Made by a program: the position numbers and the translations under genes. Below, piece after piece: positions 23,749-36,700 of a stretch of 64,000 nt of DNA (positions within the stretch are counted from its first letter, which is position 1; each line of letters begins with the position of its first letter). The notes under the pieces were generated by a model, which worked only from the letters and a program-made list of their open reading frames with translations, did no database searches and was not told where the DNA came from. This DNA comes from Porodaedalea pini (Eukaryota > Basidiomycota > Agaricomycetes > Hymenochaetales > Hymenochaetaceae), in NCBI GenBank assembly GCA_002794775.1, contig NBAY01000037.1:248001-312000 (forward strand). Reading direction: 5' to 3'.

Positions 23749-26657
23749 CTAAAGAGCGTTTCCGAACTCCTGAAATTCACGAAAGGGCAGATACGCACCG
23801 TCAGCATACGCTATACTGTTCAGATAGATGCAACAAGAACGCACCTGATACTGTCCACTCTCGTGGTAGCTCTCCCCGGAATCATAGCTGAACCTTGAAT
23901 CCGAGTCGCTAGCGACACCAAAAGTCCTTGCTGGACTCGCCGAGCGCAGCATGCCCAGAGAAACTCCCTGCGCGGCACGCAGGCTCGACTCACTGTCGAC
24001 GCCCACACCAGAACCAAAGCTCGAAGAAAGCACAGAGGTGTTGTCAATGCTCGCCGGGTTCGCATTCTGAGCAGCAGTGGTGGAGAATTGCAGCTGATCA
24101 GCTGCAGACGCGTGTGAGGGCCAGCTAGGCTGCGTCACCCACGAAGTGTACGCATCCCGCGCGTCAGCGCCAGCATCAGAGGCTAAACTGCCAGAGCTGA
24201 CACGAAAGTCAAAGATGTCGGGCATGACCACCGGCTCGTCGGTACTCCCAGAGACCACCTTTCCCTCGTCGGTCGTTCCTCGGACCATGGTGCTGGGAGG
24301 GACTTGAATGCCGGGATCAGCGAAGGGATCCGAGGGCAGCAGGTCAAGCACCTCGCTTGCAGCCGTTTTGTTCATACTAGAAGCTGCATTAGCAGTAGCA
24401 GCTCCCGAATTTGCAGCAGCCTTCTGTGCCGCTGCTTCGTTCCGCAGCGCACTAAGCCTCAATGCAGGAGGTAGTAGATCCTCAGGATCCCAGAAGGGGT
24501 CGTCAGCATGCGGGGTTGGCGCGCGCGGCGCTGGAGTCGGTGTGCGAGCTCTTGCGGCCTCAGTTGGGGTCGCAGCACGCGAGTCCAAAAACGGGCTCGA
24601 GTTCGAAGCCAACACCGTAAAAGGTACAATAGGTGAAATAGCTGGGACGGCCGCGAGCGGCGGGAGGACTGTTCCCGATCCAGCACCTGCACTTCGCTCA
24701 TACATATCATCCGGCCTTTCACGTTGCGTGCTGATGATCTGCCACTGCTGCTCCATCCCCTTCTCCTGCATCACAGCCTTCCTCGAAGGCGTAATAAGAG
24801 CACGTGCGCGTGCAAAGAACCCGCTTCCTTTTGCATCACCTTTCTCGCTCCCATTTGCACTGGAGCTGCGCAAGATCCCCCCGAGGAACGCGACGCCCGA
24901 CGGACTCGTTGCATGCCTGCTCTGCGAGCTCCCACTGCGACTGATACCAGGACCAAAGCTCTCATGCGCAAGAGCCCATGCACGCGCGCGTTCACGGCGA
25001 CGACGCAGGAGAACAAAGCCGATGAGCAAAATGAGGGCAGCGCTTCCCACGAGGGAGACCGCAATGCCCGCGATCGTCCCACTTGAGAGCGGTTGTTTGC
25101 TAAAATAGCAGTAAATGCATTACTAAGGATAAGAGATAAGGAGGGGGAAAGGGACGTACGTTGCACCGACGGAGCTTCCGCCGCCTCCGTTAGTGGAACC
25201 AGCATTATTTGTTCCGCCAGTACCCGTCGGAGACACGGAACCTAAGGTCATTGAAACTATTGTAGAGGGAACGTTATTACCAACAGCGGTATTTGTTGTT
25301 GACACGCTTGCGCTGAATTAGAAAAGGTTAGTTAGCAATTTGCCATGGGTACCAGTAGATCTCAGTAAGAAAGTGAATACAAAAGAGTTCAAAGTGCCTC
25401 AAGGCAGTGCCTGAGGAAAGGAGCAAAGAGTTACCAAAAAGCTACATACCTCGCAGGCGAAGGATCACCTCCAACCTCGGTATTACTACCGCTGCCTTCA
25501 CTACTCGAAGAGTCCAGCTCAGGACCCGAATCCTTCCCGTTTCCATCAGTATCAGGCACCGCCGTCACCGTCGCAGCACCAGCATCCAGAGAGGAAGAAG
25601 TCGCAAGCCGCTCAGGGAAGGGCGCAGGGGGTGCGGCGGATGAGAACGCCTTGCTTCCTGCTGGCGTAAATGACGGCTGGACCGATGGGGACGTACTGCT
25701 CGCGAGGCTTGCATCGAAGAAGGATGAGGTCAAGGACGAAGTCGTAGAAAGCACATCAGAGCTGGAAGCGGAGGAACTCTGGGTCTCGAAGTTCGTGAGG
25801 AATGCGGAAGACTCTTCGGAAGTCGCTGTCTCTGAAGCCGAAGATGTGACCAAAGCGGAGGTGAACGAACCGGCCTCAGTTGAGCTCATGCTCACATTAG
25901 AGGAGGCATCGGAAGTCGTTGAGAAAAGGGCTGGGGTTGTCAAAGTAAAAGAAGACGAAGATGCCGTCGACGCGGAAAAAGAGCTGATGTCTAAGGACGA
26001 CGTACTTGACGCCGCTACGTCGGATAAAGTGGTGGAAACAACGGAGCTCGAAGCCAGCGAAGAGAACTCCAATGAAACTGAGACTGAGGGCTCGGGCGGC
26101 TGGCTTAAGCTCGCTGTTACGTCGGCGGAGAGAAATGCGGGGGGCGTAGAAGACGAGGTGCTCAACTCCACATCCGTGCTCGTCGACGAAGTATCCAAAC
26201 TCGAGATGTTTTCTGTCGTCGGGGTCGTAGTAACCGAAAATGAACTCGAAAGAGACGAAGGGACGCTGGTTGAACTGAAAGAAGAAGAGGATGCGGTCGG
26301 CGTTGAGCTTGGGCTCTGGCTTGAGCTACTCGTCAGAGACGTAGGCTTGGTAGATAATGCTACGCAACATAATCAGCTGGACAGCCCGATGCAGAAGTAG
26401 ATATGAAGCTCACAAGATGAGGCCGAGGAAACAGCCGAGGAGCTTGACAAACTTGAGGACGTCGCCGAGCTTGAGCTACTGGAACTGCTGGTGCTGGTGC
26501 TGGTGCTTGTCGAAGAGCTCGTACTCGTTGCCAACGCCGATGTGCCGCTGCTGCCACCATTGCTAGCCGTGCTTGAGAATGTTGATGAAGTTGAAGCGGC
26601 AGACTCGCCGGGAGCCACCTCCGAGTCGTCTTCGCGCGCTGTCAAAAAGCCATCCAT
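23749..26657 (-). CDS. Ser/Thr-rich single-pass membrane protein (Wsc/Mid2-like architecture)
   Basis: Exons 26657-26414, 26359-25450, 25312-25160, 25099-23845 and 23769-23749 join in frame into 860 residues. Residues 1-435 are extremely Ser/Thr/Ala-rich, as in heavily O-mannosylated cell-wall ectodomains. A single hydrophobic segment spans about 445-467 (AGIAVSLVGSAALILLIGF) and is followed by LLRRRRERARAW, a typical stop-transfer charge cluster. The remaining 390 residues form a cytosolic tail with Pro/Ser/Ala-rich linkers and DPFWDP/DPFADP repeats that might bind EH-type or adaptor domains. The layout resembles fungal cell-wall stress sensors, but there is no WSC cysteine domain. No signal peptide is seen at the proposed start (MDGFLTARE), so a first exon may be missing upstream. 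Confidence 0.72.
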
Positions 26658-28490
26658 TGTCAGCTCGTTGATCTCTCACTCTCCCATCCTTCGACCTCTC
26701 AGGTTCCCTCGCCTGCTCGTGGATGAAGACATAAAATGCAGATAGCGATCTTCGCTGTCAAGCAGAAGCGCGCTCGAGGTGTCCAGCGAGATTAAAATTT
26801 ACTCACAGCCTAAGGAATGCAGGCGCGGGATGCGGACGTACATCGTCGAGTTGTGTGCGACGTCTCCTGGACGCGCTGTGTCTCGTCTCTGCCTCCCTTT
26901 GTCTTTCTACTGCGAGAGAGTGAATCAGACGGTCATAGTCGAATTGAGATGAGCTGTGTCGAGCCGCGAGCTCGCCGTTGCTCGTTGCGACGGGACAGCG
27001 TCCGATGCGATTCGGCCGCCATGGCATTTTCCGAAGATTCACTAAATAGTACATTGGCTCTCGTCCTTGTTCTTTTCCCTGAATGCGTCTCAAGCCCAAT
27101 ACACGTTTTCCTCTACCTTCTGAAAAGCCCCAATAAAGTGCAGACAAATCCCAAAATTTCACTTCTTCTACCTTTCAATTTGTTAGGGGCAACTCGGAAT
27201 TGTAAATAACACCTCCTTCGAGTTGCAACCTCTCCCACTCGGGCTGTGAAGTTACCAACTCGACTGCTCCTCCATCTCCTGCTGAGAAAGGCAAGCTATG
27301 GTCCAACACTGTATGTATGAGCGAGCGTCTTCCACGCTGTGCTTGAAAAGATCATCTCCGCATCATGTTGTTTTCGAATGCCGTTGTTTATTTACACATC
27401 GTATCCTTCGACGCTGCCTATATGCGCTAAATAGTGCTTACCCTAATACACAATCTGGAGTATGTCTTTCGCGTGCGGTTCATCTGTTCTTGAGAGAAGG
27501 GAAGCGCTCGGCTCATAGACCCAGCACGTCCCAAATTGATAGCGAAGCCGCGGCAAGATAGCTAGGCTCGCTTCTCGTTAGCGTGAACACAAACGAGTGG
27601 GAGTGTGCTGCTGGCAATTCTGATATCAAAAGAAGACGAGGGATATCAATGTGGATGTGGAAGATGTGGTTAGCGTGTCGGACGTAGTGGTGCCAAAGCC
27701 GGTAGAACATTGAGCCTCGTAGTCCCGCTGAACACATGGAGTGGGCTAATGTTCGTCTTTGAACTTGAAGCTAAGGTCCACGAGTGCAAGTCGAGTTTGG
27801 TTGCGCTAGCGCTTAGTTTTGCGGAAATGAGACCAAAGTAAAGGTAGATGGGAATCACGGAAGAAGAATTGATCGCTCAGGTCGAACTTGATAAAGCTCA
27901 CGAGATAACATCGAAGAGCCAGGAAGCGAGCAATATTGATGCAGTTGTAGGTTGGTTTGCTGAGATAGTGTGCAACCCAAAAGCTGTCCGCATTGGCTGA
28001 GGTACAAGACACAGGCCCATATATTACAAAAACAACAGAATTCAACTAGGATAGTGGAGCAAAATGACCCTTTTTCGGCAATAAACACGTCCTGCCAATG
28101 TGGTTGGCCAGTGCACACCTTTTAGCTTCAATCATTAGACCCCCATAGTTAATGCCATAGAACTCTAGCAGCTGATTAAACGGCTTACCGATAAGATTGA
28201 TCAAGTGCAACGAAGTTATTATCAGGCATTTGGACGTTGTCGTCGGAGTGGCATACGTAGATCATTCTACTTACGTGATACCAGGAGTCCAAGGCGCTGC
28301 TGCACCGCTACATCTCTACATATACACTCGAAAAGAATGAATTTCTTCAGTGAGCCTACTGTACATAGCATACATCGCTCCGTCATAGTTCTCCTTCCTC
28401 TACTCACAATGCCACAACTTCGCTGGATCACGGGTTCCATGCAACAAGCGCGAAAAGTCGGCGTCAACGTGGACAATATCCACTCGGGTA
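26658..28490. other. Intergenic region with no supported gene
   Basis: About 1.8 kb separate the Ser-rich gene from the MFS gene. The minus-strand stretch 26803-27050 has open frames and could hold a missing first exon of the Ser-rich gene, but I could not build a splice-consistent one with a signal peptide. The rest is AT-rich and frame-broken. Confidence 0.35.
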
Positions 28491-30790
28491 TCATGCGAGC
28501 ATCCACGGCGTTCGGTGCACCCAACTACGTGCACGCTTGCCATACACATACATTACTATAGTCGTCAGCAGAACCCATGCATTAATTCCGCCTATCGTAC
28601 AAAACGTCTTAAGAACACCTACGGAGTGATGCATCGAAATCAGCAAAGTTCAGAACATAGTTTAGGCAAACGAACCTTGATTGAGGATCCAAGGAGTGAC
28701 GAAGTATGTCACTCCGAAAGCGAAAATGTTCTTTAAACAACTATGGACAAGTAGAGGATTAGCGCATATCTTAAGTCAGAAGTTGAAGTTAGAATTCGAC
28801 TCACTTTATTGTTGCAAATGCCTCAGGCGCATAGTTTGAATGTGCGTCTACAACATATGATACGACACTGTAGACCGCAAATAGTGCCGGATAAATATAA
28901 ACGCACGACATGGCCGAGACATGTAGAAGTACGTACGCGATACTCCCAATCGCCTGCCCGAAGTTAAGCAGCGAGTAGAAGATCTCAGGTCCTATCCAGA
29001 GCTGCTCAAGGTGTGCGCTGATCGCCCATCCGAACCATCCCATTGTCGTCACCACAAACATTGGGATCACCACAAGCAAGCGGAATCTAATATATTAAGG
29101 GTCAAAGGGAAGCAGTAAGCAAACTGGATTTGCTATATAAACCAAAATAATTATCACGCACTCAGGCTCGTAGACGCCTCCGTTGTGGCGCGACATATAC
29201 TTTACCGTCCAATCGCTCAACGGGCCCGCTAGGACGTTCCCGAGAAAGGCTGCGATGAACGGGCCGACGCCCGCAATAAGCCCCACTGGACCTGCGCTGA
29301 AACCGTACCCAAACTGCGGATCCGAGAAGAGTAGCGAGACAGACACAGACAGGGCAACCACTTAAGAGATGTCGCGCGGTCAGTGATTCTTCAATTAACA
29401 CGCCTCAAAAAAAAGGGGCAGAGACGTACGCCAAGCATTCGTTGTCCCGTATACGAGCGCGCCCCACGCAACTGCCGGACTGAGGACGAGCGAGAAAGGA
29501 CGAAGGGCGATCTTGAAGAAGTTTTCGTCCGAAAAGCGGTGGGAAGACCATGGTTTCATCAGTTGTAACAATGTCTTTGGAGTCTCTGCGTTCGAGCGCT
29601 TCTCGACATCAACTGGGACATCTGATATTTCAGACACAGTCTCCTTTTCTTCGGTAGCCTTTTCAGACGACGATGTTCTCTTCACTGGATCAAGCTGAGG
29701 CTCCTGAGACGCTCTATGCAAGTGTTTTTCATCGACTGGAATCACCGTGCCGGGTGTTTGGCGGACGTATGCTGTTTCCGGCACGAAAAAAATCGTCAAG
29801 ATAAAGAGAATTCCGCACTGTTATTGATTTCGACTTGAACAAGCTAAGGAGATTAGACGAGATAAGGCTCGTACCAGTACAGCCTCTACAACGAAGCATA
29901 TACGCCATGATCTGCAAGTGTCTAGAGACTCAGAGCTAGCCGATCTGAGCGGAAGGAAGACGTACGCGTCTTGGATAAGATATCCATTTACAATAGAGAC
30001 TCCGCAAATGCCTCCAAGAAGGGCAAACTGAAGACGCACCGATCGTCAGTTCAATCTCCATCAGATGAAAGGGCGCACTCACACTCCAAAGAGCGATCCA
30101 CCTTCCTCTCTCGTGGACGAAGAAAATGTCGCTAATATAGGACATCAGAAATGTCTTGACAGAGAAAGCTAAGTAGCTCACGCGATAGTAGCTTCCACAA
30201 GGCACTCGACTGGAGCCATGCCAATGCCACCGATAACTCGACTCGCCGTCAAGCTACCAAGGTTCTGAGCTGCGGCACTCCAGATCGAGCTCGCAAGCAG
30301 AAACGCATTTCCAAGTAAGAATATTGGCCTTCGTCCCCATACGACGCTCGCCGGTGCTGTGAGGATCAGAATGAGGCCTATTGAGAGGACGAGATCACCA
30401 GTGATCTTTGAGAGCGCGTCATTGGTTGTGTTGAGGGCTTCCGCGACTTGAACTAGGCCTGCACCAATGATGGGGCCAAATGCGCCTACGACGCCCGCAC
30501 CGTATGTTAGAGTCAACATGAGCGCGGCCTTGCGCCAGAGTGGCCAATTCAGCGGGTCGTTTGGCGAGTCCGACGGCTGTGGCACGAGAATGATACCATC
30601 CTTTCCGCGCTTCACGTTTGCTTCTGACGGGTCGATATGCGGGACACCAAGACTATGCAAGTCATCGAGGAGTGATGTTCCTTGACAAAGGGAATGTTCG
30701 CTTAGCCTACTAGACGTCTGCGTTAAACCAACGGCACGTACCTGGGACGTCCTCCCCAAGATGACGATCGCGCAGGATTCCAAGACCCAT
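28491..30790 (-). CDS. Major facilitator superfamily transporter, fungal DHA1-like
   Basis: Ten exons (30790-30742, 30680-30182, 30131-30083, 30027-29966, 29911-29875, 29817-29430, 29360-29162, 29086-28805, 28740-28676, 28618-28491) join in frame into 585 residues. The start MGLGILRDRHL and the N-terminal motif DSPNDPLNWPLWRK are typical of a large fungal MFS group related to drug:H+ antiporters. VVWGRRP is the loop 2-3 signature, and EPEFRLL after the sixth-to-eighth helices is the group's conserved loop. A long hydrophilic loop (about residues 270-350) separates the two six-helix halves. It sits in the plasma or an internal membrane; the substrate is unknown. No frameshift is needed. Confidence 0.92.
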
Positions 30791-31601
30791 TATGAAGGAC
30801 AAAGATAGTGGGTCTAAGAGTTAGAGGTTCGCTACTCCATCGCGAATTTATACTCATGAAGGAAACTAGTCAAGTTATCGCGCCAGAACACCGTCCGACG
30901 CATCGCGTTACCCGTCCGCCTGTCAGAAGACGTCTTCATTCCTTGTCGTAAATTTGGACGGGCATTCATTGGCTTGTGAACAGACGCCTCAAATGTTGAA
31001 GCAAACTTGCGAAGACCGCATTGGCGTGCCATGGGTTCGTGACTTCGCCTCGGAGGTCAGCTGTCGAATCGGTTCGAGCGCCGCTGCAATGCGATCACGT
31101 AATAATGTGGGGCAACAGCCAGCAGGTACACCAGTAACGCCTAACCCCAGGCCTGGTTGTGAGTGAAACAACAGAAATTATATGCTGGATAGGAGCAACA
31201 AGAAAGAAACCAATTTCTTTTAGCAAAGCAGAGCTAGAAAAAACGTGACTCGAAGCAACTTCATAATTTGCAAGATGGCTACTGACAAATATATAGGAAT
31301 CGTGAGTTCCTTGTTTTTCATTTGACGTGGATGATTAGAAAATAAGTGGGCTATGATAGGTACATCTGACAAAGCACGTGGATCCTCCTTTGCATTATCG
31401 ACGGGCCGCTTTTGTATCATCCATCAATGTCTGGTCTTGGTGCCATGGCGCGTTGCTCGGAGACACCTAGCAAAAGATCTAGAGGCTAAAGTATTTGGCG
31501 GTTAGAGCATTTGATGGTTCAGCTCACCATTGCTGTGCTTGGCTCCCATATACCATCTAAGGCGCAATTCCTGAACGCCCGCTGCTTTAAGAAGGTAGCG
31601 G
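30791..31601. other. Intergenic region, no gene seen
   Basis: About 800 bases between the MFS start and the gene B stop. It contains only short open frames. The stretch 31200-31330 is A/T-rich and may include the MFS promoter upstream part. Confidence 0.4.
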
Positions 31602-32759
31602 CTACGGAAAAATAGGCAGGTTCTTCACCTCTTGGGATGTCTCGTTTGCCCGATAATTTGGAAGGAAGCAGATGTTCTGATACAAGTTTTGCACGTTATC
31701 GTCCCGACCGGAATCAGAGTAATAATGGCCTTCTACTGTGAAGTGAACGTTATACCCAGAAATGTTGATGTGTGTAGATCAACCAACCTTCACTTGCATG
31801 AGATATTTCGTCAGGTAACAGTAGAAAGTAGCGTACCTGAATACTCGCGACACGCCGGAGTCCATGGACGCCAGTTCAACGGTGAACCGACTGCGGGAGC
31901 GAATGCATTGCACTCAGGACACCCTGATACGACAGGAGTAATATCGAAGCCTTTGCCGGTGATATGAGGGTTGACAGTCACCGGAGCCGACAATTTGGAC
32001 TCTGGACCAGGAGAAACTCGTCTGAGTCCGGATTGACGGAGCAGAACGGCTGACAACAGCAAAAGGTCTCACCTTCTTCAGAGCAAGACTCTGCAGGGTT
32101 GGACGCTTTGTCCGCCTCTTCATTAGATTCACTAGCAAAAGTAGAAGATGGCAAGTCTGATGGAATGCTTGTCCCATTGGCGAGAGATTTTTTAGACTCA
32201 GTCGAAGTTTCCTTCTTTGATGAGGCCGGGGAGGTAAGCACCTTGGTTAAATTCGTAGACGACCGACTATCCTGGGGTTCCTCTGACATCAAGAGCTGTT
32301 CTAGACAAACAGACAAATGAGGACTGTGGAAGATGGCTTACCATTCGCTACCGTCTCGGCAGGAAGCATGGAGCTTGTCTCGTCGGTTTTCCTGTCAGGC
32401 TTACTAGAATACGCCTGCGAGCCGAAGTTGAGGTTGCAATGTAAGTCGAATGACACAGAGAACTCTGAGACTCCAGTCGCGCTGAATGTAAACGAGAATG
32501 GAGCCGTGGACTCGGACGAGCTGCTTTCGAGACCACCCATGTCACCAACAACGAATTTGACGCAAGGCTCGCCAGCACCTTCCATAGGTTTCGTATTGCA
32601 TTTGACGGATGTAAGGGAGAAGACTTGGGAAGAAATTGAATGTGAGTAGTGCACCATTCGCTGTGCGATTGCATCAGAAAAGAGCTCACCTGGCGACGAA
32701 GCTTCAGTTACCTTTTGCAAGGAACTTGAGACGCCTGTCAAGCTTTTGTTGGACGACAT
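31602..32759 (-). CDS. Gene B, hypothetical protein (intact paralogue of gene A)
   Basis: Exons 32759-32690, 32623-32342, 32300-32073, 32001-31837 and 31735-31602 join in frame into 292 residues starting MSSNKSLTG. The N-terminal part has a beta-rich looking block (VKFVVGD, then APFSFTFSATGVSEFSVSFD) that gene A shares. The middle is Ser/Thr/Lys/Glu-rich and probably disordered. The C-terminal part has a conserved-looking pattern (VNPHITGKGFDITP, CPECNAF, NWRPWTPACREYS) with a Cys-x2-Cys pair. I recognise no family and see no signal peptide or membrane helix. It is the last host gene before the transposon block. Confidence 0.6.
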
Positions 32760-33356
32760 GGTGCCTGGTAAGCTAGAACTGTGGATGCCCCTTGACTTAA
32801 TAAGTGCCGACAGTTATGCTGAGGTCAAGATAGGAGTCTGGATGTCGAGACTTGATGGTTAGTGAAAACCTCTTATATTTCACAACACGAGACACAAGCC
32901 TGCAATGAGCACCACTTCAAGCAGACCTAATAGGGCAATTTGTACACACAACTAATTGACCTAATAGGTAAGATAGGGAAAGTATAAACTCGACCAACCG
33001 TGATGCAACCCTACTTGCCTTATTAGGTGGCACACGGTGTCGAGCCCAATTACTTCAACACAACATCCCAAATGCATCTTTCATTCTCATAGAACTTTAG
33101 AGGACATCTTTGGCTACAGATGTATGGATTTATTTTTCTGAATATTGAGTTTAGGGCTTACTATTTAAGGAAAAAAGTTGCTTTTGTCAAACACCATAGA
33201 ATTGCATTTCCAGGCTTCTGGATACAACTCAATTTTCTGGACTGAATATTTTGCTGCTCCAAAGAAGGGAATATCTTATGTAATCACATAATTTGTAACA
33301 TATTTGTCATGTGCCGCATTTGGTAAGTTTGTCTGAACCTCAAAAGAATCCCAATG

Positions 33357-33770
33357 TGTTAGGCGGGAGTCCAGGAGACGACTCGGACTGGGCAGGCCTC
33401 GGCTTGCTGTTGTCTGGGACGTGCTATACTCGAGCGGGGACTCGGGACACGCTGTACTCAGACTAGATCGTCGCAGAGGTAAGAGGATTAATACAAGTCT
33501 AAACTAATACAAGGGGGACGAGTCTCACCTAGATCGTCGCGGAGGTAAGAGGAAAAGCAGAACAAGGAGTTCATGCGATTCCTGAGACCTTATATAGCGA
33601 CGACCGTGAGACTATATTACCTAACATTACATAACGAGTGGGAATGGAATGAATGAAGGCAGTGTGGGAATGATTGTGTAAGATGGGTAAATATAATGAA
33701 AAGGACGAATATAATAAAGGAAATAGTAAAAGGGAAAATAAAGGAAAAGGTGAAAGTTCAGGTTCTAACA
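33357..33770 (-). repeat. Element 1 3' LTR (subfamily A)
   Basis: 414 bp bounded by TGTTAG and CTAACA. It matches 39189-39602 except at about five positions, all transitions. The adjoining internal sequence is the polypurine tract that encodes the last pol codons. Subfamily A is recognised by the central motif ACAAGTCTAAACTAATACAA. Confidence 0.95.
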
Positions 33771-33786
33771 TTACCCTCCCTTCAAG
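33771..33786 (-). other. Polypurine tract overlapping the pol stop codon
   Basis: On the minus strand CTTGAAGGGAGGGTAA immediately precedes the 3' LTR. It would prime plus-strand DNA synthesis, and its last three bases are the natural pol stop codon. Element 2 has the equivalent purine run ending at 46840. Confidence 0.8.
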
Positions 33787-36700
33787 GTTGGGCGTCCCGA
33801 CCAACCATGGTCGCGGTCGTCAGGCTCGGTGTCGACGAAGAGCGGACAGAGTCGTTGACGAGGGATGTCGAGTTTCCGAGGTGCACCGGGATGTTTGAGG
33901 TAGAACTCAGTGATCGCCTCCTTCGCGTTCTCGCCGAAGTCCGTCTCAGGCTGCCAAGTAGGTTCATTGTAGCCGACCCACTTGACAAGGTACTGTAGTT
34001 TCCCTCGGTGCAGACGTGAGTCTAAGACTTCCTCGAGTTCGTACTCTTCCTCGTTGTCGACGATGTCTGGTGGCGGCGGCGGCGGTTGCTTCTGGCTTTC
34101 AAAGGACGGTTCGACAGCGGGTTTCAATAGGGCTTCGTTGAAGACAGGGTGGACCTTTTTCCATCGCTTCGGGAGTTTGAGCTTGTACACGCTCGCTCCT
34201 ATCTTGTCGACGACGTCAAAGGGGCCGTACCATTTGTCTGCGAGTTTCTTTGTCGGCGAGTCCGTACTGATGTTTCGCCCGTCAAGGAAGACCTTGTCTC
34301 CAGCCTTGTACTCCACCGAAGCTCCTGCTGTCCGGTCATGGTAGCGCTTCATGTCCTCTGCTGCCTTGACTAGGTTGTCCTTAGCAACGCGATGAGTCTC
34401 CTTGATGTGCTTTGCGAATTCTTCCGCTGACATGTTAGCAGATGAGGTTCACGTCGTGTCGAAGCTCAAGGGGTGACGTCCTGTGTTCGCGTAGAAGGGG
34501 GACATCTTCGTTGCTGAGTGTTCGCGGTTGTTGTATGCGAACTCTGCAAGGGGGAGCCAGTCCTTCCAGTCCGATTGCCGATGGTTAACGAAGAGTCGAA
34601 GGTACTGTTCGAGCTCTTGGTTAACGCGTTCCGTTTGACCATCCGTCTGTGGATGGTACGCTGTCGACGGGTTGCCTTCAATGTGCAGAAGTTTGTACAG
34701 CTCCTTCATCATCGACGCATCGAACTGCATGCCTCGGTCGTGGATGATCTTCTTTGGTAGGCCATGGAGGTGGAAGACATGGTCACGGTACAGCTGGGCC
34801 ATGCCTTCTGCTGACAGCCTCATCGTCGTCAGGATCGCGTGCATCTGCTTCGAGAATCTATCCACGAAGACGCAGATCACGTTGTGTCCCTTGGAGTCCG
34901 GGAGCTCTCCGATTAGGTCGACCGTAACAATTTCCCAGGGTCCTTCAGGGACAGCGTTTGGATGAAGCGGTCTAGACCTCGACGTTCTTAAGGCTTTCGT
35001 CCGTTGACAACGGTCGCAACCTCGGACGTATGCTCGGACGTCGGAGAACATCGATGCCCACCAGAAATCGCGACGGACGAGTTCTACTGTCTTCGACGCT
35101 CCCGGATGACCAGCCAGAACCGAGTCGTGGCACTCCCGCAACACGGCCTCCTTTATTGTCGATGGAACATACACCTTGCCTTTCATCCGCCACAACTCGT
35201 CGACCTCCACCAAACCCGTAGGCCTCTCCGACTCGTCCTGTGCCCTTTGCGCTTCACCCACCCGTTCCACCACCTCGTCGCGCGATGTCCGCACCACTCC
35301 ACGGTTCAACCACTTATCCTTGATGAACACGACCCCATCGTTGTCATCCTTGCCCTGATCATAGCCCGCCATGCGCGATAGCAGGTCGGCCTTGCCCATC
35401 ATCTTGCCCGACTTGTGTTTGAGGTGGAAGTCGAATTCTTCAAGTTCGGTCTGCCAGCGAGCTTGGCGATAGCTCAGCTTCTGCGCCGACCTGAAGTAGG
35501 TGAGGTTGGCGTGGTCAGACCAGATTTCAATCTTGTGGCGAGCGCCAAGGAGGTATTGCCGCCACTCCTTGAGCGCCGAAACAATCGCGAGCATCTCCTT
35601 GTCGTAGATCTCGTAGTTTCGTTCCACCGGTTCAAGTGCCTCTGACCTGTAGGCGATCACCCTCCACTTCCCTTCCTGCTTCTGCAACAACACACCACTG
35701 AGCGCAAAGTTCGACGAGTCCGCTTCTACGCGGAAAGGGCCCTCGTCATTGGCGATGGCTAGGACTGGAGGTGAGCAGAGACGTCGTCTCAGCTCCTCAA
35801 ACGCTTCCTGCTGTTCGGTCTCCCATACCCAGTCCTTCTTGCCCATCAACGACGTCAACGGTCGGACCACCTTGCTGTAGTCCTTAATAAACCGTCTCAG
35901 CCAGTTTCCCATACCGAGGAACTGTTGTAGCTCCTTGAGGTTCCGTGGGACTGGCCAGTTCGCAATCGCCTCCGTCTTTGCCGGGTCAGCCCTGATCTCG
36001 CCATTGCCGATGATGTGGCCGAGGTATTTGACAACCTTGGCGTCAAACTCGCACTTCTCCGGCTTCAGGTACAGGCCATTTTCTCGGAGGATCTGGAGTA
36101 CGCGCCTCGACGTGTCGATATGCTCCTCAATGGTTTCCGAGAGGATCAGGATGTCGTCGAGGTATACGATGATCAAGTTCGCGTAGATTAGGTCCTTAAA
36201 GATGTGGTTGACAAAGGCCTGGAAAGTGGCCGGCGCATTGCAAAGGCCAAAAAACATGACCGTCGGTTCGAAGAGGCCCATGTTCGTGCGAAACGCTGCC
36301 TTCCATTCGTCACCCTCGCAGATCCGGATATTGTAGTACCCCCAGCGAAGGTCAAGCTTAGTGATGTACTTCGCTTTCTTGACCTTGTCGACGAGTTCGT
36401 CAATGAGAGGGAGGGGATACTTGTCTCTGATCATGCCATCATTGAGCTTACGGTAATCCTGGATCGGGCGTAGCAATTTGTCGGCCTTCTTAATAAAGAA
36501 GAAGGGCGACGCCATGGGCGATATCGACCGTCGAATGCGACCCGACTTCAGATTTTCATCAAGGAAGTCCTTGAGCAACTGCTGCTCAGTTGGCGTGAGG
36601 GGGTAGATCTTACAGTCGCTCGGTTTGAAGTCGGGCTTCAAGTCGATAACATGGTCCCAGGGTCGGTGTTCCGGCAGCTTCTCGAAACCTTCTTCGCTGA

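Noticed and set aside
24308..25108. 266-codon plus-strand frame
   Set aside because: Antisense of the well-supported cytosolic tail exon; no protein features of its own.
25651..26400. 249-codon Glu/Val-rich plus-strand frame
   Set aside because: It is the antisense shadow of the Ser-codon-rich exon of the membrane protein.
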